Source: Pantoea phytobeneficialis (lineage in GTDB: Bacteria; Pseudomonadota; Gammaproteobacteria; Enterobacterales; Enterobacteriaceae). From it: 64,000 nucleotides of DNA. Location: contig NZ_CP024636.1 of assembly GCF_009728735.1 (NCBI RefSeq), forward strand, positions 2,123,720 through 2,187,719, written 5' to 3'. Positions 44,758-53,414 of this stretch are shown one piece after another. Made by a program: the position numbers and the translations under genes. The notes below the pieces were generated by a model. It worked only from the letters and a program-made list of their open reading frames with translations, was not told the origin of the DNA and made no database searches. Within the stretch, counting starts at the first letter, position 1. Each line of letters begins with the position of its first letter.

Positions 44758-44958
44758 TCAGCCGACCTTATCAACGTGGGTGGTGATGGTGCTGGCCTGC
44801 GGCTGTGGCTTGACATGCGCCATAATCTGCCCACCAATAATCATGCCCAACAGGCCGACTAACGCAATCGCAGGCGGTGCTGGCGATCGTACCCGCAGTA
44901 GCGCGTAAAACAGCCCCACCAGCACGCCCGCCCCCAGAGAAATGATCAACGGATTCAT
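44758..44958 (-). CDS. XapX-domain (DUF1427) small membrane protein 2
   Basis: The start at 44958 (AGGAGG six bases before) gives 66 aa; readings further upstream enter the preceding gene. Two membrane segments, LIISLGAGVLVGLFYALL and PPAIALVGLLGMIIGGQIM, flank RSPAPPAIAL. It is clearly a paralogue of the next gene product, and the pair may form a hetero-oligomer. The tail is short and polar. Confidence 0.88.
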   Translation of the reverse strand: MNPLIISLGAGVLVGLFYALLRVRSPAPPAIALVGLLGMIIGGQIMAHVKPQPQASTITTHVDKVG

Positions 44959-45007
44959 CATGATCCTCCTGTGACCGGCACAACAGGTGCCGGTCAACCG
45001 CAGGGAA

Positions 45008-45694
45008 TTAGCGTGCCGGAACCGGTGCCAGGGTGCGGTGCTCGCTCTCCTGACGTGAAGGTGCTTTGTGCACCATCGTGTAGGCATAATCCACGCCAAT
45101 GCCGTATGCGCCGGAATGCTCTTTGGCGATCTTCATCACTGCGTCGTAGGTATCACGGTGTGCCCAGTCACGCTGCCACTCCAGCATTACCTGTTGCCAG
45201 GTTACCGGGATCACGCCCGCCTGGATCATGCGCTGCATGGCATAGTCATGGGCTTCTTTTGAGGTGCCGCCAGACGCATCAGCCACCATATAGATTTCGT
45301 AACCCCCTTCCAGCATGGCGCACAGCGCAAAGCTGTTGTTACAGACTTCAGTCCACAGGCCAGACACCACCACTTTCTTCTTACCGTTTGCAGCCAGCGC
45401 ATCACGTACTTTCTGGTCGTCCCATGAGTTCATCGAGGTACGTTCCAGAATATCCAGCCCCGGGAACACGTCCAGCAGCTCAGGGTAGGTATAGCCGGAG
45501 AAACTTTCGGTTTCGACGGTGGTGATAATCGTCGGGATGTTAAACACCCTGGCCGCTTTCGCCAGCGCGACGGTGTTATTTTTCAGCACCTGACGGTCGA
45601 TTGACTGTACGCCAAACGCCATCTGCGGTTGCTGATCGATAAAGATAATCTGGCTGTTAAGCGGGGTCAGAACTTCAAGTTTTGAGTTGGACAT
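45008..45694 (-). CDS. YcaC-like cysteine hydrolase (isochorismatase-like family)
   Basis: The ATG at 45694 gives 228 aa; an ATG at 45703 is also possible, and neither has a strong RBS. The catalytic triad is Asp20 (IFIDQQPQMAF), a Lys in NGKKKVVVSG (about 105-107) and Cys118 (LWTEVCNNSFAL). Position and context of Cys118 match E. coli YcaC, whose substrate is also unknown. It heads the minus-strand operon hydrolase - XapX - XapX - receiver - giant sensor and is divergent from the amidohydrolase operon, with the shared 37-bp element between them. Confidence 0.9.
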   Translation of the reverse strand: MSNSKLEVLTPLNSQIIFIDQQPQMAFGVQSIDRQVLKNNTVALAKAARVFNIPTIITTVETESFSGYTYPELLDVFPGLDILERTSMNSWDDQKVRDALAANGKKKVVVSGLWTEVCNNSFALCAMLEGGYEIYMVADASGGTSKEAHDYAMQRMIQAGVIPVTWQQVMLEWQRDWAHRDTYDAVMKIAKEHSGAYGIGVDYAYTMVHKAPSRQESEHRTLAPVPAR

Positions 45695-45826
45695 GAATTT
45701 ACCCATTGAGGTTAGTAACTGGATTTCCGCGAACAAAGATACGGAGCAAAAGTGGCAGTCACCGGCTGGTCACTGTCCGATCTGAGTTTAGGTGGCATGG
45801 GGGGGCCGGACCATTATCTCTGTGTA

Positions 45827-45863
45827 TAGGTATACGTTCGTATAGGTATCCCTTTGTATAACT
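45827..45863 (+). promoter_or_regulatory. Shared 37-bp regulatory element, copy C (amidohydrolase/YcaC-like)
   Basis: On the minus strand it begins AGTTATACAAAGGGATAC and continues CTATACGAACGTATACCTA, 29 of 37 identical to copy B. Its AGTTATAC end faces the amidohydrolase gene, as in copies A and B relative to their genes, but 97 bp from the start. It may also serve the divergent YcaC-like operon. Confidence 0.6.
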
Positions 45864-45960
45864 AGACGGTGTTTCTCCCCGCTAACCATAATCCTGAGCT
45901 GATGGTGCGACCGCGCACTCCCCGTCCGGCCAACCCGGACATCTCAGTTCAGGAGGATCT

Positions 45961-47838
45961 ATGGTGACGCTCGGTAAGGCAGAGCTGATTTTAATCAACG
46001 GCAAATTCCACACCGTCGACCGCGCCAACCCGGTAGCCGACGCTGTAGCGATTCGCGAAGGAAAATTTCTGGCGGTGGGCAGTCAGGCGGAAGTGATGGA
46101 ACATCACTGCGAAGGTACGAAGGTGATCGACCTTAAAGGTCATACTGCGGTGCCTGGCCTGAATGACTCGCATCTGCACCTGATCCGTGGCGGTCTCAAT
46201 TACAACCTCGAACTGCGCTGGGAAGGCGTGCCTTCACTGGCCGATGCACTGCGTATGCTGAAAGAACAGGCGCTGCGCACGCCATCGCCGCAGTGGGTGC
46301 GCGTAGTGGGAGGCTGGACCGAGTTTCAGTTTGCTGAACGCCGCATGCCGACGCTGGAAGAGATCAACGAAGCTGCACCCGACACGCCGGTGTTTATCCT
46401 GCACCTGTACGATCGCGCCCTGCTCAACCGCGCCGCCCTGAACGTGGTGGGATACACCAAAGACACCCCCAACCCACCGGGTGGCGAAATCCAGCGCGAC
46501 AGCAACGGCAACCCGACCGGCATGCTGATTGCGCGCCCGAATGCGATGATCCTCTACGCCACGCTGGCGAAAGGGCCGAAATTGCCGCTGGAGCTGCAAA
46601 TCAACTCCACCCGTCAGTTTATGCGTGAACTGAACCGTCTTGGCCTGACCAGCGCCATCGACGCCGGGGGCGGTTTCCAGAACTACCCCGACGATTATGA
46701 AGTGATCGCCGAGCTGCACAGCAAAAAGCAGATGACGGTGCGTATCGCCTATAACCTGTTTACCCAGCGTCCCGGTCATGAACTGGAAGATTTTGAAAAA
46801 TGGACCGATATGCTGACGCCAGGCCAGGGCAGCGACTATTTCCGGCATAACGGTGCCGGTGAAATGTTGGTGTTCTCCGCCGCCGACTTCGAAGATTTCC
46901 TTGAGCCGCGCCCGGATTTGGCCCCCGGTATGGAAGATGAACTGGAGCGCGTGGTGCGTCATCTGGTGGAACACCGCTGGCCGTTCCGCCTGCACGCCAC
47001 CTACAACGAATCCATCAGCCGTATGCTGGATGTGTTTGAGAAGGTGGATCGCGAGATTCCGTTTAACGGCCTGCACTGGTTCTTTGACCATGCCGAAACG
47101 GTGACGCAGAAAAATATCGACCGTATCAAAGCCCTCGGCGGCGGCATTGCGGTGCAGCATCGTATGGCGTTCCAGGGGGAATACTTTGCGGAACGTTATG
47201 GCATTGAAGCTACCCGCCATACCCCGCCGGTGGCGCGCATGCTGGAAACCGGCGTACCGGTTGGTCTGGGTACCGATGCGACTCGCGTCGCCAGTTATAA
47301 CCCGTGGACCGCGCTGTACTGGCTGGTTTCTGGTCGTACCGTGGGTGGCATGCAGATGTATGACGTCAACGCGCGTCTCGACCGTGACACCGCGCTGATG
47401 CTGTGGACGCAAGGCAGTGCCTGGTTCTCCAGTGAGCAAGGTAAAAAAGGCCAGATCAAAGTCGGCCAACTGGCGGATATGGCGGTGCTGAGCAAAGACT
47501 TCTTCAGCGTGCCCGAGGAGGAGATCAAAGGGATCGAATCCGTGCTGACGGTGGTGGATGGCAACGTGGTGTATGCCGCCGGGACGTTCAGCAGCGAAGC
47601 GCCACCGACCCTGCCGGTACTGCCGGAGTGGTCGCCGGTGGTGAAGGTACCGGGCCACTACCGCAGTGCGCCTCCCGGTGCCACCACCCGCGTTGGCATG
47701 ATGCCGCAGGCGCACCATTGCAGCGGCCCTTGCGGTGTGCACAGCCACCAGCATGATATCGCCCGTGGCGCTAACGTTCCGGTAGCCGAAGACAACGCCT
47801 TCTGGGGCGCGCTCGGTTGCAGCTGCTTTGCGTTTTAA
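45961..47838 (+). CDS. YtcJ-type amidohydrolase with a His/Cys-rich C-terminus
   Basis: The protein is 625 aa. The amidohydrolase_3 fold has GLNDSHLHLIRGG as the first metal motif, the FDHAETV His region mid-chain, QHRMAFQGEYF, and GLGTDATRV as the final metal Asp region. It has no signal peptide. The last 45 residues form an unusual tail with His585, His586, Cys587, Cys591, His594, His596, His598, Cys620 and Cys622, which could bind an extra metal. GGAGGATCT precedes the ATG. It heads the operon amidohydrolase - DoxX - MFS - alpha/beta hydrolase. The family cleaves amides, carbamates or N-acyl groups; the substrate is unknown. Confidence 0.9.
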   Translation: MVTLGKAELILINGKFHTVDRANPVADAVAIREGKFLAVGSQAEVMEHHCEGTKVIDLKGHTAVPGLNDSHLHLIRGGLNYNLELRWEGVPSLADALRMLKEQALRTPSPQWVRVVGGWTEFQFAERRMPTLEEINEAAPDTPVFILHLYDRALLNRAALNVVGYTKDTPNPPGGEIQRDSNGNPTGMLIARPNAMILYATLAKGPKLPLELQINSTRQFMRELNRLGLTSAIDAGGGFQNYPDDYEVIAELHSKKQMTVRIAYNLFTQRPGHELEDFEKWTDMLTPGQGSDYFRHNGAGEMLVFSAADFEDFLEPRPDLAPGMEDELERVVRHLVEHRWPFRLHATYNESISRMLDVFEKVDREIPFNGLHWFFDHAETVTQKNIDRIKALGGGIAVQHRMAFQGEYFAERYGIEATRHTPPVARMLETGVPVGLGTDATRVASYNPWTALYWLVSGRTVGGMQMYDVNARLDRDTALMLWTQGSAWFSSEQGKKGQIKVGQLADMAVLSKDFFSVPEEEIKGIESVLTVVDGNVVYAAGTFSSEAPPTLPVLPEWSPVVKVPGHYRSAPPGATTRVGMMPQAHHCSGPCGVHSHQHDIARGANVPVAEDNAFWGALGCSCFAF

Positions 47839-47842
47839 ACTT

Positions 47843-48271
47843 ATGAAAACGTCATCGGTTTTCTCATTCCCGCCCCGGATCGATCTGGGGCTGTTCTTCC
47901 TGCGCCTGACCGGCAGCCTGTTGCTGCTGCATGTACATGGTCTGCCCAAGGTGTTTCATTTCCAGCAGGAACTGACGCGCATTGAAGACCCGTTCGGCAT
48001 GGGGCCGTATATGAGCCTGATCCCGGCGATCATCGCCGAGGTTGTCTGCCCGATCCTGATCATTCTGGGTTGGTGGTCACGACTGGCCTGCCTGCCAATC
48101 ATCGGCGTGCTGCTGGTGGCGATGCTGGTGGTGCACCCGGACTGGACGATTGCTGACGGCCAGTTTGGCTGGTTGTTGCTGATCATCTTCACTACCCTGG
48201 CGCTCACCGGGCCGGGTGGCTGGCGTATCGGCGTCAAAGCAAAACAGGAGCTGCGTCATGGCTCAGGTTAA
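47843..48271 (+). CDS. DoxX-family membrane protein
   Basis: The start at ATG 47843 gives 142 aa; the in-frame ATG at 47828 lies inside the preceding gene and was rejected. It has four predicted membrane helices beginning LGLFFLRLTGSLLLLHVHGLPK, with the family-type G-PKVFHF segment. DoxX proteins are small inner-membrane proteins tied to quinone or redox processes. It starts 4 bp after the amidohydrolase stop and overlaps the MFS gene by 14 bp, so the three are tightly coupled. Confidence 0.85.
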   Translation: MKTSSVFSFPPRIDLGLFFLRLTGSLLLLHVHGLPKVFHFQQELTRIEDPFGMGPYMSLIPAIIAEVVCPILIILGWWSRLACLPIIGVLLVAMLVVHPDWTIADGQFGWLLLIIFTTLALTGPGGWRIGVKAKQELRHGSG

Positions 48272-49877
48272 TGATATGCACAGCGCGATGGTAACGGAAC
48301 TCCCGGCGCAAGCCGCCTCGCCGTGGCAACCGTTGCAGCAGCCGGTTTTCCGTATGCTGTGGCTGGCGACAGTGGTTTCCAACATCGGGTCATGGATGAA
48401 CGATGTCGGCGTTAACTGGAGCATGTTGACGTTAAGCGCCGATCCGCTGTCGGTGGCGCTGGTGCAGGCCGCCAGCAGCCTGCCGATGTTCCTGTTCGCG
48501 CTGCCCTCCGGGGTGATGGCCGATATCGTCGATCGCCGTAAATATCTGCTGTTTTCGCAACTGTGGGTGTTTATCGCTGCCGCCGGTCTGACGCTGCTCT
48601 CCTTTTTGGGTCTGGTGACGCCGTGGGTGTTGCTGGTGGCGGCTTTCCTGCTCAGTACCGGTGCCGCGATGAGTTCACCGCCCTTTCAGGCCATCGTGCC
48701 GGATTTGGTGGAGAAACATGAACTGGGACCGGCCATCGCGCTTAACTCGCTCGGCATTAATATCAGCCGCGCCATTGGTCCGGCGCTGGGTGGTCTGATC
48801 CTCTCTTTTGCCGGTCCGTGGATGGTGTTCCTGCTCAATGCCCTCTCGGTGCTGGGCGTGGCCTGGGTGTTGTATCGCTGGAAAGCGCCCGCCAGCATCC
48901 AACGCCTGCCGCCAGAACACTTCTTCCCGGCGGTGCGGGTGGGATTGCGCTACGTCCACGCTGCCCCGGTGTTTCGTAACGTGCTGGTACGCACCTTTGC
49001 CTTCTTCCTGTTTGGTAGCGCCGGATGGGCATTGTTGCCGCTGGTCGCCCGGCGTGAACTCGGTCTGGGGCCTGGCGGTTACGGCATTATGCTGGCCTGT
49101 ATCGGCGTTGGTGCCATCTGTGGCGCGGTGCTGCTGCCCGGCTTACGCAAAAAATTCAGTGCCGACCGCCTGATGGTGCTCGCCAGCATGCTGTTTGGTC
49201 TGACAATGCTGGCGCTGGCCTTTATCCGCCATTTCTGGTGGCTCAACGCCTGTGAGTTCTTTACCGGTTTTGCCTGGATTGCGGTGCTTTCCACCCTCAA
49301 CCTCGGCGCGCAGCGGAGCGCGGCAAAGTGGGTGAAAGCGCGGGCGCTGGCGGTTTACCTGACGGTGTTTTTCGGTTCAATGACCATCGGCAGTGCCGTG
49401 TGGGGACAACTGGCGGCTCATTTCTCCATTCCGCTGTCGCTGACCTTCGCCGCCGTCGGCATGTTTCTTTCCTGCGCGACCGTCTGGCGTTGGCGGCTCG
49501 ATCAGGACCCGGATTTAAATCTGGAGATCCTTAATGACACCGACAACAACCCTACGCCCGAGATCCACCACAACCGTGGCCCGGTGATGGTCAGCTATGA
49601 ATATGTGATCCGCAATGAAGATGCCCATGATTTCACGGTGTGTATGCAGGATATGCGCCGGGTACGCCGTCGAGGCGGGGCCATCAACTGGTCGATTTAT
49701 GAAGACGTGCTGCAACCGGGCATTTTCGTGGAAACCTTTGTCGTCGGTTCGTGGATGGAGCACCTGCGTGAAAAGGAGCGCTACACCATGAACGACCGCA
49801 AAATCCAGAGCCGGGTTTACGCCTTCCATCAGGGCGAAAGTTTGCCCGAAGTTCGTTATCTGGTTGCTCCGGCATGA
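48258..49877 (+). CDS. MFS_3-family exporter with a C-terminal soluble domain
   Basis: The ATG at 48258 (CAGGAG upstream) gives 539 aa. About 12 membrane helices (20-420) follow the EntS-like MFS_3 pattern: VVSNIGSWMNDVGVNWSML, SGVMADIVDRRKYLL, STGAAMSSPPFQAIVPDLV, RAIGPALGGLI. The last 100 residues (GPVMVSYEYVIRNEDAHDFT to the end) are a soluble domain resembling a ferredoxin-like antibiotic-biosynthesis-monooxygenase fold, known in this exporter branch. It likely expels a small hydrophobic compound; the family includes siderophore and drug exporters. Its neighbours suggest the substrate or product of the adjacent hydrolases. Confidence 0.9.
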   Translation: MAQVNDMHSAMVTELPAQAASPWQPLQQPVFRMLWLATVVSNIGSWMNDVGVNWSMLTLSADPLSVALVQAASSLPMFLFALPSGVMADIVDRRKYLLFSQLWVFIAAAGLTLLSFLGLVTPWVLLVAAFLLSTGAAMSSPPFQAIVPDLVEKHELGPAIALNSLGINISRAIGPALGGLILSFAGPWMVFLLNALSVLGVAWVLYRWKAPASIQRLPPEHFFPAVRVGLRYVHAAPVFRNVLVRTFAFFLFGSAGWALLPLVARRELGLGPGGYGIMLACIGVGAICGAVLLPGLRKKFSADRLMVLASMLFGLTMLALAFIRHFWWLNACEFFTGFAWIAVLSTLNLGAQRSAAKWVKARALAVYLTVFFGSMTIGSAVWGQLAAHFSIPLSLTFAAVGMFLSCATVWRWRLDQDPDLNLEILNDTDNNPTPEIHHNRGPVMVSYEYVIRNEDAHDFTVCMQDMRRVRRRGGAINWSIYEDVLQPGIFVETFVVGSWMEHLREKERYTMNDRKIQSRVYAFHQGESLPEVRYLVAPA

Positions 49878-49927
49878 CGCCGCAACCCTGACATATCAAC
49901 CCACAACAGCAATAAGAGGTCCATGCA

Positions 49928-50746
49928 ATGAGCACGTTTAAAACCACAGATGGTACGCAGATTTATTTTAAAGATTGGGGCAAGGGTAAGCCGGTGCTGT
50001 TCAGTCACGGCTGGCCGCTGGATGCAGATATGTGGGACAGCCAGATGAATTTTCTGGCCGAACGTGGCTATCGTGTTATCGCTTTTGACCGTCGCGGTTT
50101 TGGTCGTTCCGATCAACCGTGGCAGGGCTACGACTACGATACCTTTGCCTCCGACATTAACGATCTGATCAACCATCTGGGTCTGGATAAAGTGACACTG
50201 GTGGGTTTCTCGATGGGCGGTGGCGATGTGACCCGCTATATCGGCAACTACGGCAGCGCGCGCGTCACCAGCCTGGTGCTGCTGGGCGCGGTTACCCCTA
50301 TTTTCGGTAAAGCGGCAGATTACCAGGAAGGCGTCGATTTGTCGGTGTTTGCCGGTATTCGCGACGGTTTGCGTAAAGATCGTGCTCAGTTTATCAAAGA
50401 CTTTGCTGCACCTTTCTATGGCACCAATGCCGGCCAGACTGTCTCTGAAGGGGTGCTGACCCAGACGCTGAATATCGCCCTGCTGGCCTCGCTGAAAGGC
50501 ACGCTGGATTGCGTAACGGCGTTTTCTGAAACCGATTTCCGCGCCGATATCGCCAAAGTGGATGTGCCGACGCTGGTGATCCACGGCAGTAACGATCAGA
50601 TTGTGCCGTTTGCGACGACCGGTAAAGTGGCGGCGGAGATGATTTCCGGTGCTGAACTGAAAGTGTACGACAATGGCCCACATGGCTTCGCCGTGACTCA
50701 TCAGGATCAGTTGAATGAAGACCTGCTGGCGTTTCTGCAACGTTAA
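49928..50746 (+). CDS. Alpha/beta hydrolase (non-haem chloroperoxidase-like), paralogue 2
   Basis: The protein is 272 aa. The nucleophile Ser95 is in GFSMGGGD, the acid in GSNDQIVP and the His in NGPHGFAV. The segments FSHGWPLDADMWDSQM and FDRRGFGRSDQP place it in the same perhydrolase/chloroperoxidase branch as the gene at 36.1 kb. The start has AAGAGG about ten bases upstream. It is the fourth gene of the amidohydrolase operon (50-bp gap) and converges on the pirin gene across a REP-like palindrome. Confidence 0.92.
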   Translation: MSTFKTTDGTQIYFKDWGKGKPVLFSHGWPLDADMWDSQMNFLAERGYRVIAFDRRGFGRSDQPWQGYDYDTFASDINDLINHLGLDKVTLVGFSMGGGDVTRYIGNYGSARVTSLVLLGAVTPIFGKAADYQEGVDLSVFAGIRDGLRKDRAQFIKDFAAPFYGTNAGQTVSEGVLTQTLNIALLASLKGTLDCVTAFSETDFRADIAKVDVPTLVIHGSNDQIVPFATTGKVAAEMISGAELKVYDNGPHGFAVTHQDQLNEDLLAFLQR

Positions 50747-50755
50747 GGTCTGATA

Positions 50756-50786
50756 CGTAGCGGCGCGATAACTCGCGCCGCTACGG
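50756..50786. repeat. REP-like palindrome between convergent genes
   Basis: One long perfect dyad, CGTAGCGGCGCGATAACTCG running into GCGCCGCTACGG, 10 bases after the hydrolase stop and 8 before the pirin stop. It could terminate from both sides. Confidence 0.88.
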
Positions 50787-50793
50787 AACATTA

Positions 50794-51519
50794 TCAACGG
50801 GAAGGATGGTTCACTTCCAGCGGGCGCAGATCAAACAACAACACTTCTGCGGCCTCACCCTCGCTAAACGTCAGTGTCTTCTCATTACGTACTCGCGCGC
50901 CATCTCCGGCTTTGAAGGTCACGCCATTAACGGTGACGTTACCGCGTGCCACATGAATATAGGCGTAACGATCATCATCCAGCGTGATGGTTTGCTGCTC
51001 GCCGGCATCGAATAACCCGGCATAAATCCGCACGTCCTGACGGATGCTGAGTGCGCCCTGCTCACCCTCTGGTGACACAATCAGCCGCAGATGGCCGCGT
51101 TTTTCATTCTCTGGCACCGAGATCTGCTGGTAGCCCGGCGGGGTATTTTTCTCATCCGGCACCACCCAGATTTGCAGGAAGTGCACCCCGTCTTCGCTGG
51201 AGTGGTTGAACTCGCTGTGCGTCACGCCGCTTCCGGCGCTCATCAGTTGCACATCACCGGGGACAATCACCGAGCCGGTACCCATTGAGTCTTTATGTTC
51301 CAGCGCCCCTGCCAGCACATAGGAGATGATCTCCATATTGCTGTGCGGGTGAGCGCCAAATCCACGGGCTTTTGCCACCCGGTCATCATTAATCACCAGC
51401 AGGTCAGAAAAGCCCACCTGTTTCGGGTCCCAATAGTTGGCGAATGAGAAGGTATGGTGTGAATGCAACCAGCCGTGGGCACCGACACCACGTTGTTCTG
51501 ACAGGCGTTGTTCAATCAT
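50794..51519 (-). CDS. Pirin-family protein (YhhW-like quercetin dioxygenase)
   Basis: This 241-aa bicupin has metal ligands His57, His59, His101 and Glu103 in AHPHSNMEIISYV and GVTHSEFNHS, at the same residue numbers I recall for E. coli YhhW. The N-terminal FSFANYWDP is typical of pirins. YhhW cleaves quercetin in vitro; in vivo roles may be regulatory or in detoxifying plant phenolics. It is transcribed alone from an AT-rich leader (51520-51660). Confidence 0.92.
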   Translation of the reverse strand: MIEQRLSEQRGVGAHGWLHSHHTFSFANYWDPKQVGFSDLLVINDDRVAKARGFGAHPHSNMEIISYVLAGALEHKDSMGTGSVIVPGDVQLMSAGSGVTHSEFNHSSEDGVHFLQIWVVPDEKNTPPGYQQISVPENEKRGHLRLIVSPEGEQGALSIRQDVRIYAGLFDAGEQQTITLDDDRYAYIHVARGNVTVNGVTFKAGDGARVRNEKTLTFSEGEAAEVLLFDLRPLEVNHPSR

Positions 51520-51664
51520 GATTTGCTCCTTAATCTTCTGTGTTTAACCGGATAAAGGGGTTGTTTCCCTTCGTTGAACACAGATTAAGGTAAACAAATT
51601 TGCCGAACAATTACGTCAATCTGCAATCAGTGTAACGATTTAGTGGACAATCATGTGATAAAAA

Positions 51665-51759
51665 AGCGCGAAAAATCGCGCCGCTACGCAAGTCTGTCGC
51701 GGCGCGATGCATCGCGCGTTAAAAGTCTGCCAGTTTGTAGCGGCGCGATTTATCGCGCG
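51665..51759. repeat. Cluster of three REP-like units
   Basis: Three units at 51665-51688 (GCGCGAAAAATCGCGCCGCT), 51697-51719 (CGCGGCGCGATGCATCGCGC) and 51737-51759 (GTAGCGGCGCGATTTATCGC), ending 9 bases beyond the GAPDH stop. It probably shapes the 3' end of the GAPDH message. Confidence 0.88.
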
Positions 51760-51767
51760 TCAGGCAA

Positions 51768-52769
51768 TTACAGATTGGAGAACTTATGCAGCACCCGCAC
51801 CAACTGGGTGACAAATCCGTATTCGTTGTCGTACCACGACACGGTTTTCACCAGCTGGACATCGCCCGCTTCGCTGATTTCCGTCTGGGTGGCATCAAAA
51901 ATCGAGCCAAACGGCAGACCAATCACATCGGAAGAGACAATCGGGTCTTCGGTGTAATTAAAGGATTCGTTGTTTTCACATGCCAGCTTCAGCGCGGCAT
52001 TGATCTCCGCCACCGTCACCTTTTTATCCAGCACCGACACCAGCTCAGTCACAGAACCGGTTTTGACCGGTACGCGCTGCGCATGGCCCTTTAGCTTGCC
52101 GGACAGCGCCGGGATCACCAGACCAATGGCTTTAGCCGCCCCGGTGGTGTGCGGAATCACGTTTTCCACCGCTGCGCGTGAAGCGCGGAAATCTTTACCC
52201 CGTGGCCCATCCACCAGCGCCTGGGTACCGGTATAGGCGTGCACGGTGGTCATGGTGCCAACCTTAATACCAAAACTGTCGTTCAACGCTTTCGCCATCG
52301 GAGCCAGGCAGTTGGTGGTGCAGGATGCCACCGAGATAATGGTGTCATCGGCGGTCAGGGTGTCGTCATTGACGTTGAAGACGATGGTTTTCATCTCCCC
52401 GGCCGGGGCTGAGATCAGCACTTTTTTGGCCCCGGCATCCAGGTGCGCCTGGGCTTTTTCCGCCGAGGTGTAGAAGCCGGTACATTCAATCACCACATCC
52501 ACACCGAGATCGCCCCAGGGAATGTTCTTCGCTTCTTTTTCGGCAAACACCTTGATGTTGTTACCGCCGACCACCAGGTTTTGCCCCTCCGCGCTCACGG
52601 TCGCCGGGAATGCGCCATAGTTGGAGTCATACTTCAGCAGGTAAGCCAGCATTTCTGGTGAGGTGAGATCGTTAATGGCAACAATTTCAACGGGTTCTTT
52701 TTGCTCCAGCAGGCGACGCAGAACCAGCCGACCGATACGTCCAAAGCCGTTAATACCGATTTTTTTCAT
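51768..52769 (-). CDS. gap: Type I glyceraldehyde-3-phosphate dehydrogenase (GapC-like)
   Basis: The start at 52769 gives 333 aa; upstream codons to 52811 are leader. NAD-binding is through [18 protein letters not shown], the catalytic Cys150 in SCTTNC, the His177 in TVHAYTGTQ and the C-terminal [16 protein letters not shown]. It oxidises glyceraldehyde 3-phosphate with NAD and phosphate in glycolysis. The N-terminus and overall sequence resemble enterobacterial GapC, a second GAPDH, rather than housekeeping GapA (which starts [19 protein letters not shown] in E. coli). Its place among hydrolases, pirin and an AraC-like gene also argues for an accessory copy, possibly an oxidant-tolerant or moonlighting one. 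Confidence 0.93.
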   Translation of the reverse strand: MKKIGINGFGRIGRLVLRRLLEQKEPVEIVAINDLTSPEMLAYLLKYDSNYGAFPATVSAEGQNLVVGGNNIKVFAEKEAKNIPWGDLGVDVVIECTGFYTSAEKAQAHLDAGAKKVLISAPAGEMKTIVFNVNDDTLTADDTIISVASCTTNCLAPMAKALNDSFGIKVGTMTTVHAYTGTQALVDGPRGKDFRASRAAVENVIPHTTGAAKAIGLVIPALSGKLKGHAQRVPVKTGSVTELVSVLDKKVTVAEINAALKLACENNESFNYTEDPIVSSDVIGLPFGSIFDATQTEISEAGDVQLVKTVSWYDNEYGFVTQLVRVLHKFSNL

Positions 52770-52872
52770 AACAGAAGTCCTTGCCAATGGTGAAGAGGAA
52801 TTCAATAACAACCGGGAAAGATGACAAATAAATTAACGCAACTGCGGCCTTTGCCCCACACATTCTGTGCGC

Positions 52873-52901
52873 AAAAAAACACCAGCCTGGCGGCGAGTGT
52901 T
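52873..52901 (-). terminator. Intrinsic terminator of the AraC-like gene
   Basis: Read on the minus strand, AACAC..GCC-GCCA-GGC..GTGTT (52901-52878) forms an interrupted stem and runs into a T-tract (A-run 52873-52879 on the plus strand). It lies 20 bases after the regulator stop and before the GAPDH leader. Confidence 0.72.
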
Positions 52902-52920
52902 GGCAGGTTGAATGAAAGTG

Positions 52921-53355
52921 TTATTTTTTCATCAGGTTCCTGGTGATCCTGAAAAAGGCATGCTTATCGTTGGCATGTAAAAGCCTGATTTCACCCGGCG
53001 TGGCATGCATATATTTTTTATAGACGCGGGTGAAGGTTTGCTGGCTGGTAAAGCCATTTTCCACCGCAATCTCCAGCAAGGTTTTGTCGCTGTGGATAAT
53101 GGCGAAAGTAGCTCTGATAACCCGGCGCAGACGCATATATTCACCGAGGTTATAGCCGGTCACCTCGCGGAAAATACGTTGAAAATGCCAGTGACCATAA
53201 CCACTTTTGCCGGTGATGGTACTGACACGAATCGTTTCGTCATACAGGTGTTCTTCGATCCAGTGAATAATGTCATCCACCACCGAATAAATCATTTTGT
53301 CTTGCGTTGGATAAAAGGTCGGCAAAAACGGTTTTACAGCAGTGATAGCATTCAT
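52921..53355 (-). CDS. Small AraC/XylS-family regulator (MarA/SoxS/Rob type)
   Basis: The ATG at 53355 gives 144 aa, just a DNA-binding unit with two HTH motifs and no effector domain. The first helix-turn-helix covers VSTITGKSGYGHWHFQRIFREVTGYNLGEYMRLRR, the second LLEIAVENGFTSQQTFTRVYKKYMHATPGEIR. It resembles MarA/SoxS/TetD in size and sequence, so its activity would be set by its own synthesis. Its leader carries copy B of the 37-bp element shared with the porin and amidohydrolase genes, which suggests autoregulation and a local regulon. A terminator follows. Confidence 0.9.
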   Translation of the reverse strand: MNAITAVKPFLPTFYPTQDKMIYSVVDDIIHWIEEHLYDETIRVSTITGKSGYGHWHFQRIFREVTGYNLGEYMRLRRVIRATFAIIHSDKTLLEIAVENGFTSQQTFTRVYKKYMHATPGEIRLLHANDKHAFFRITRNLMKK

Positions 53356-53414
53356 ATCACACCCAGCTTTGCAGAGATTGGGTGACAATATCAGTCATGC
53401 GCGCTGGAAAAGGT

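Noticed and set aside
46234..47949. 571-codon open frame on the minus strand
   Set aside because: It lies almost wholly antisense to the amidohydrolase, whose metal motifs are intact. Its His/Arg/Gln-rich translation is typical of a shadow frame.
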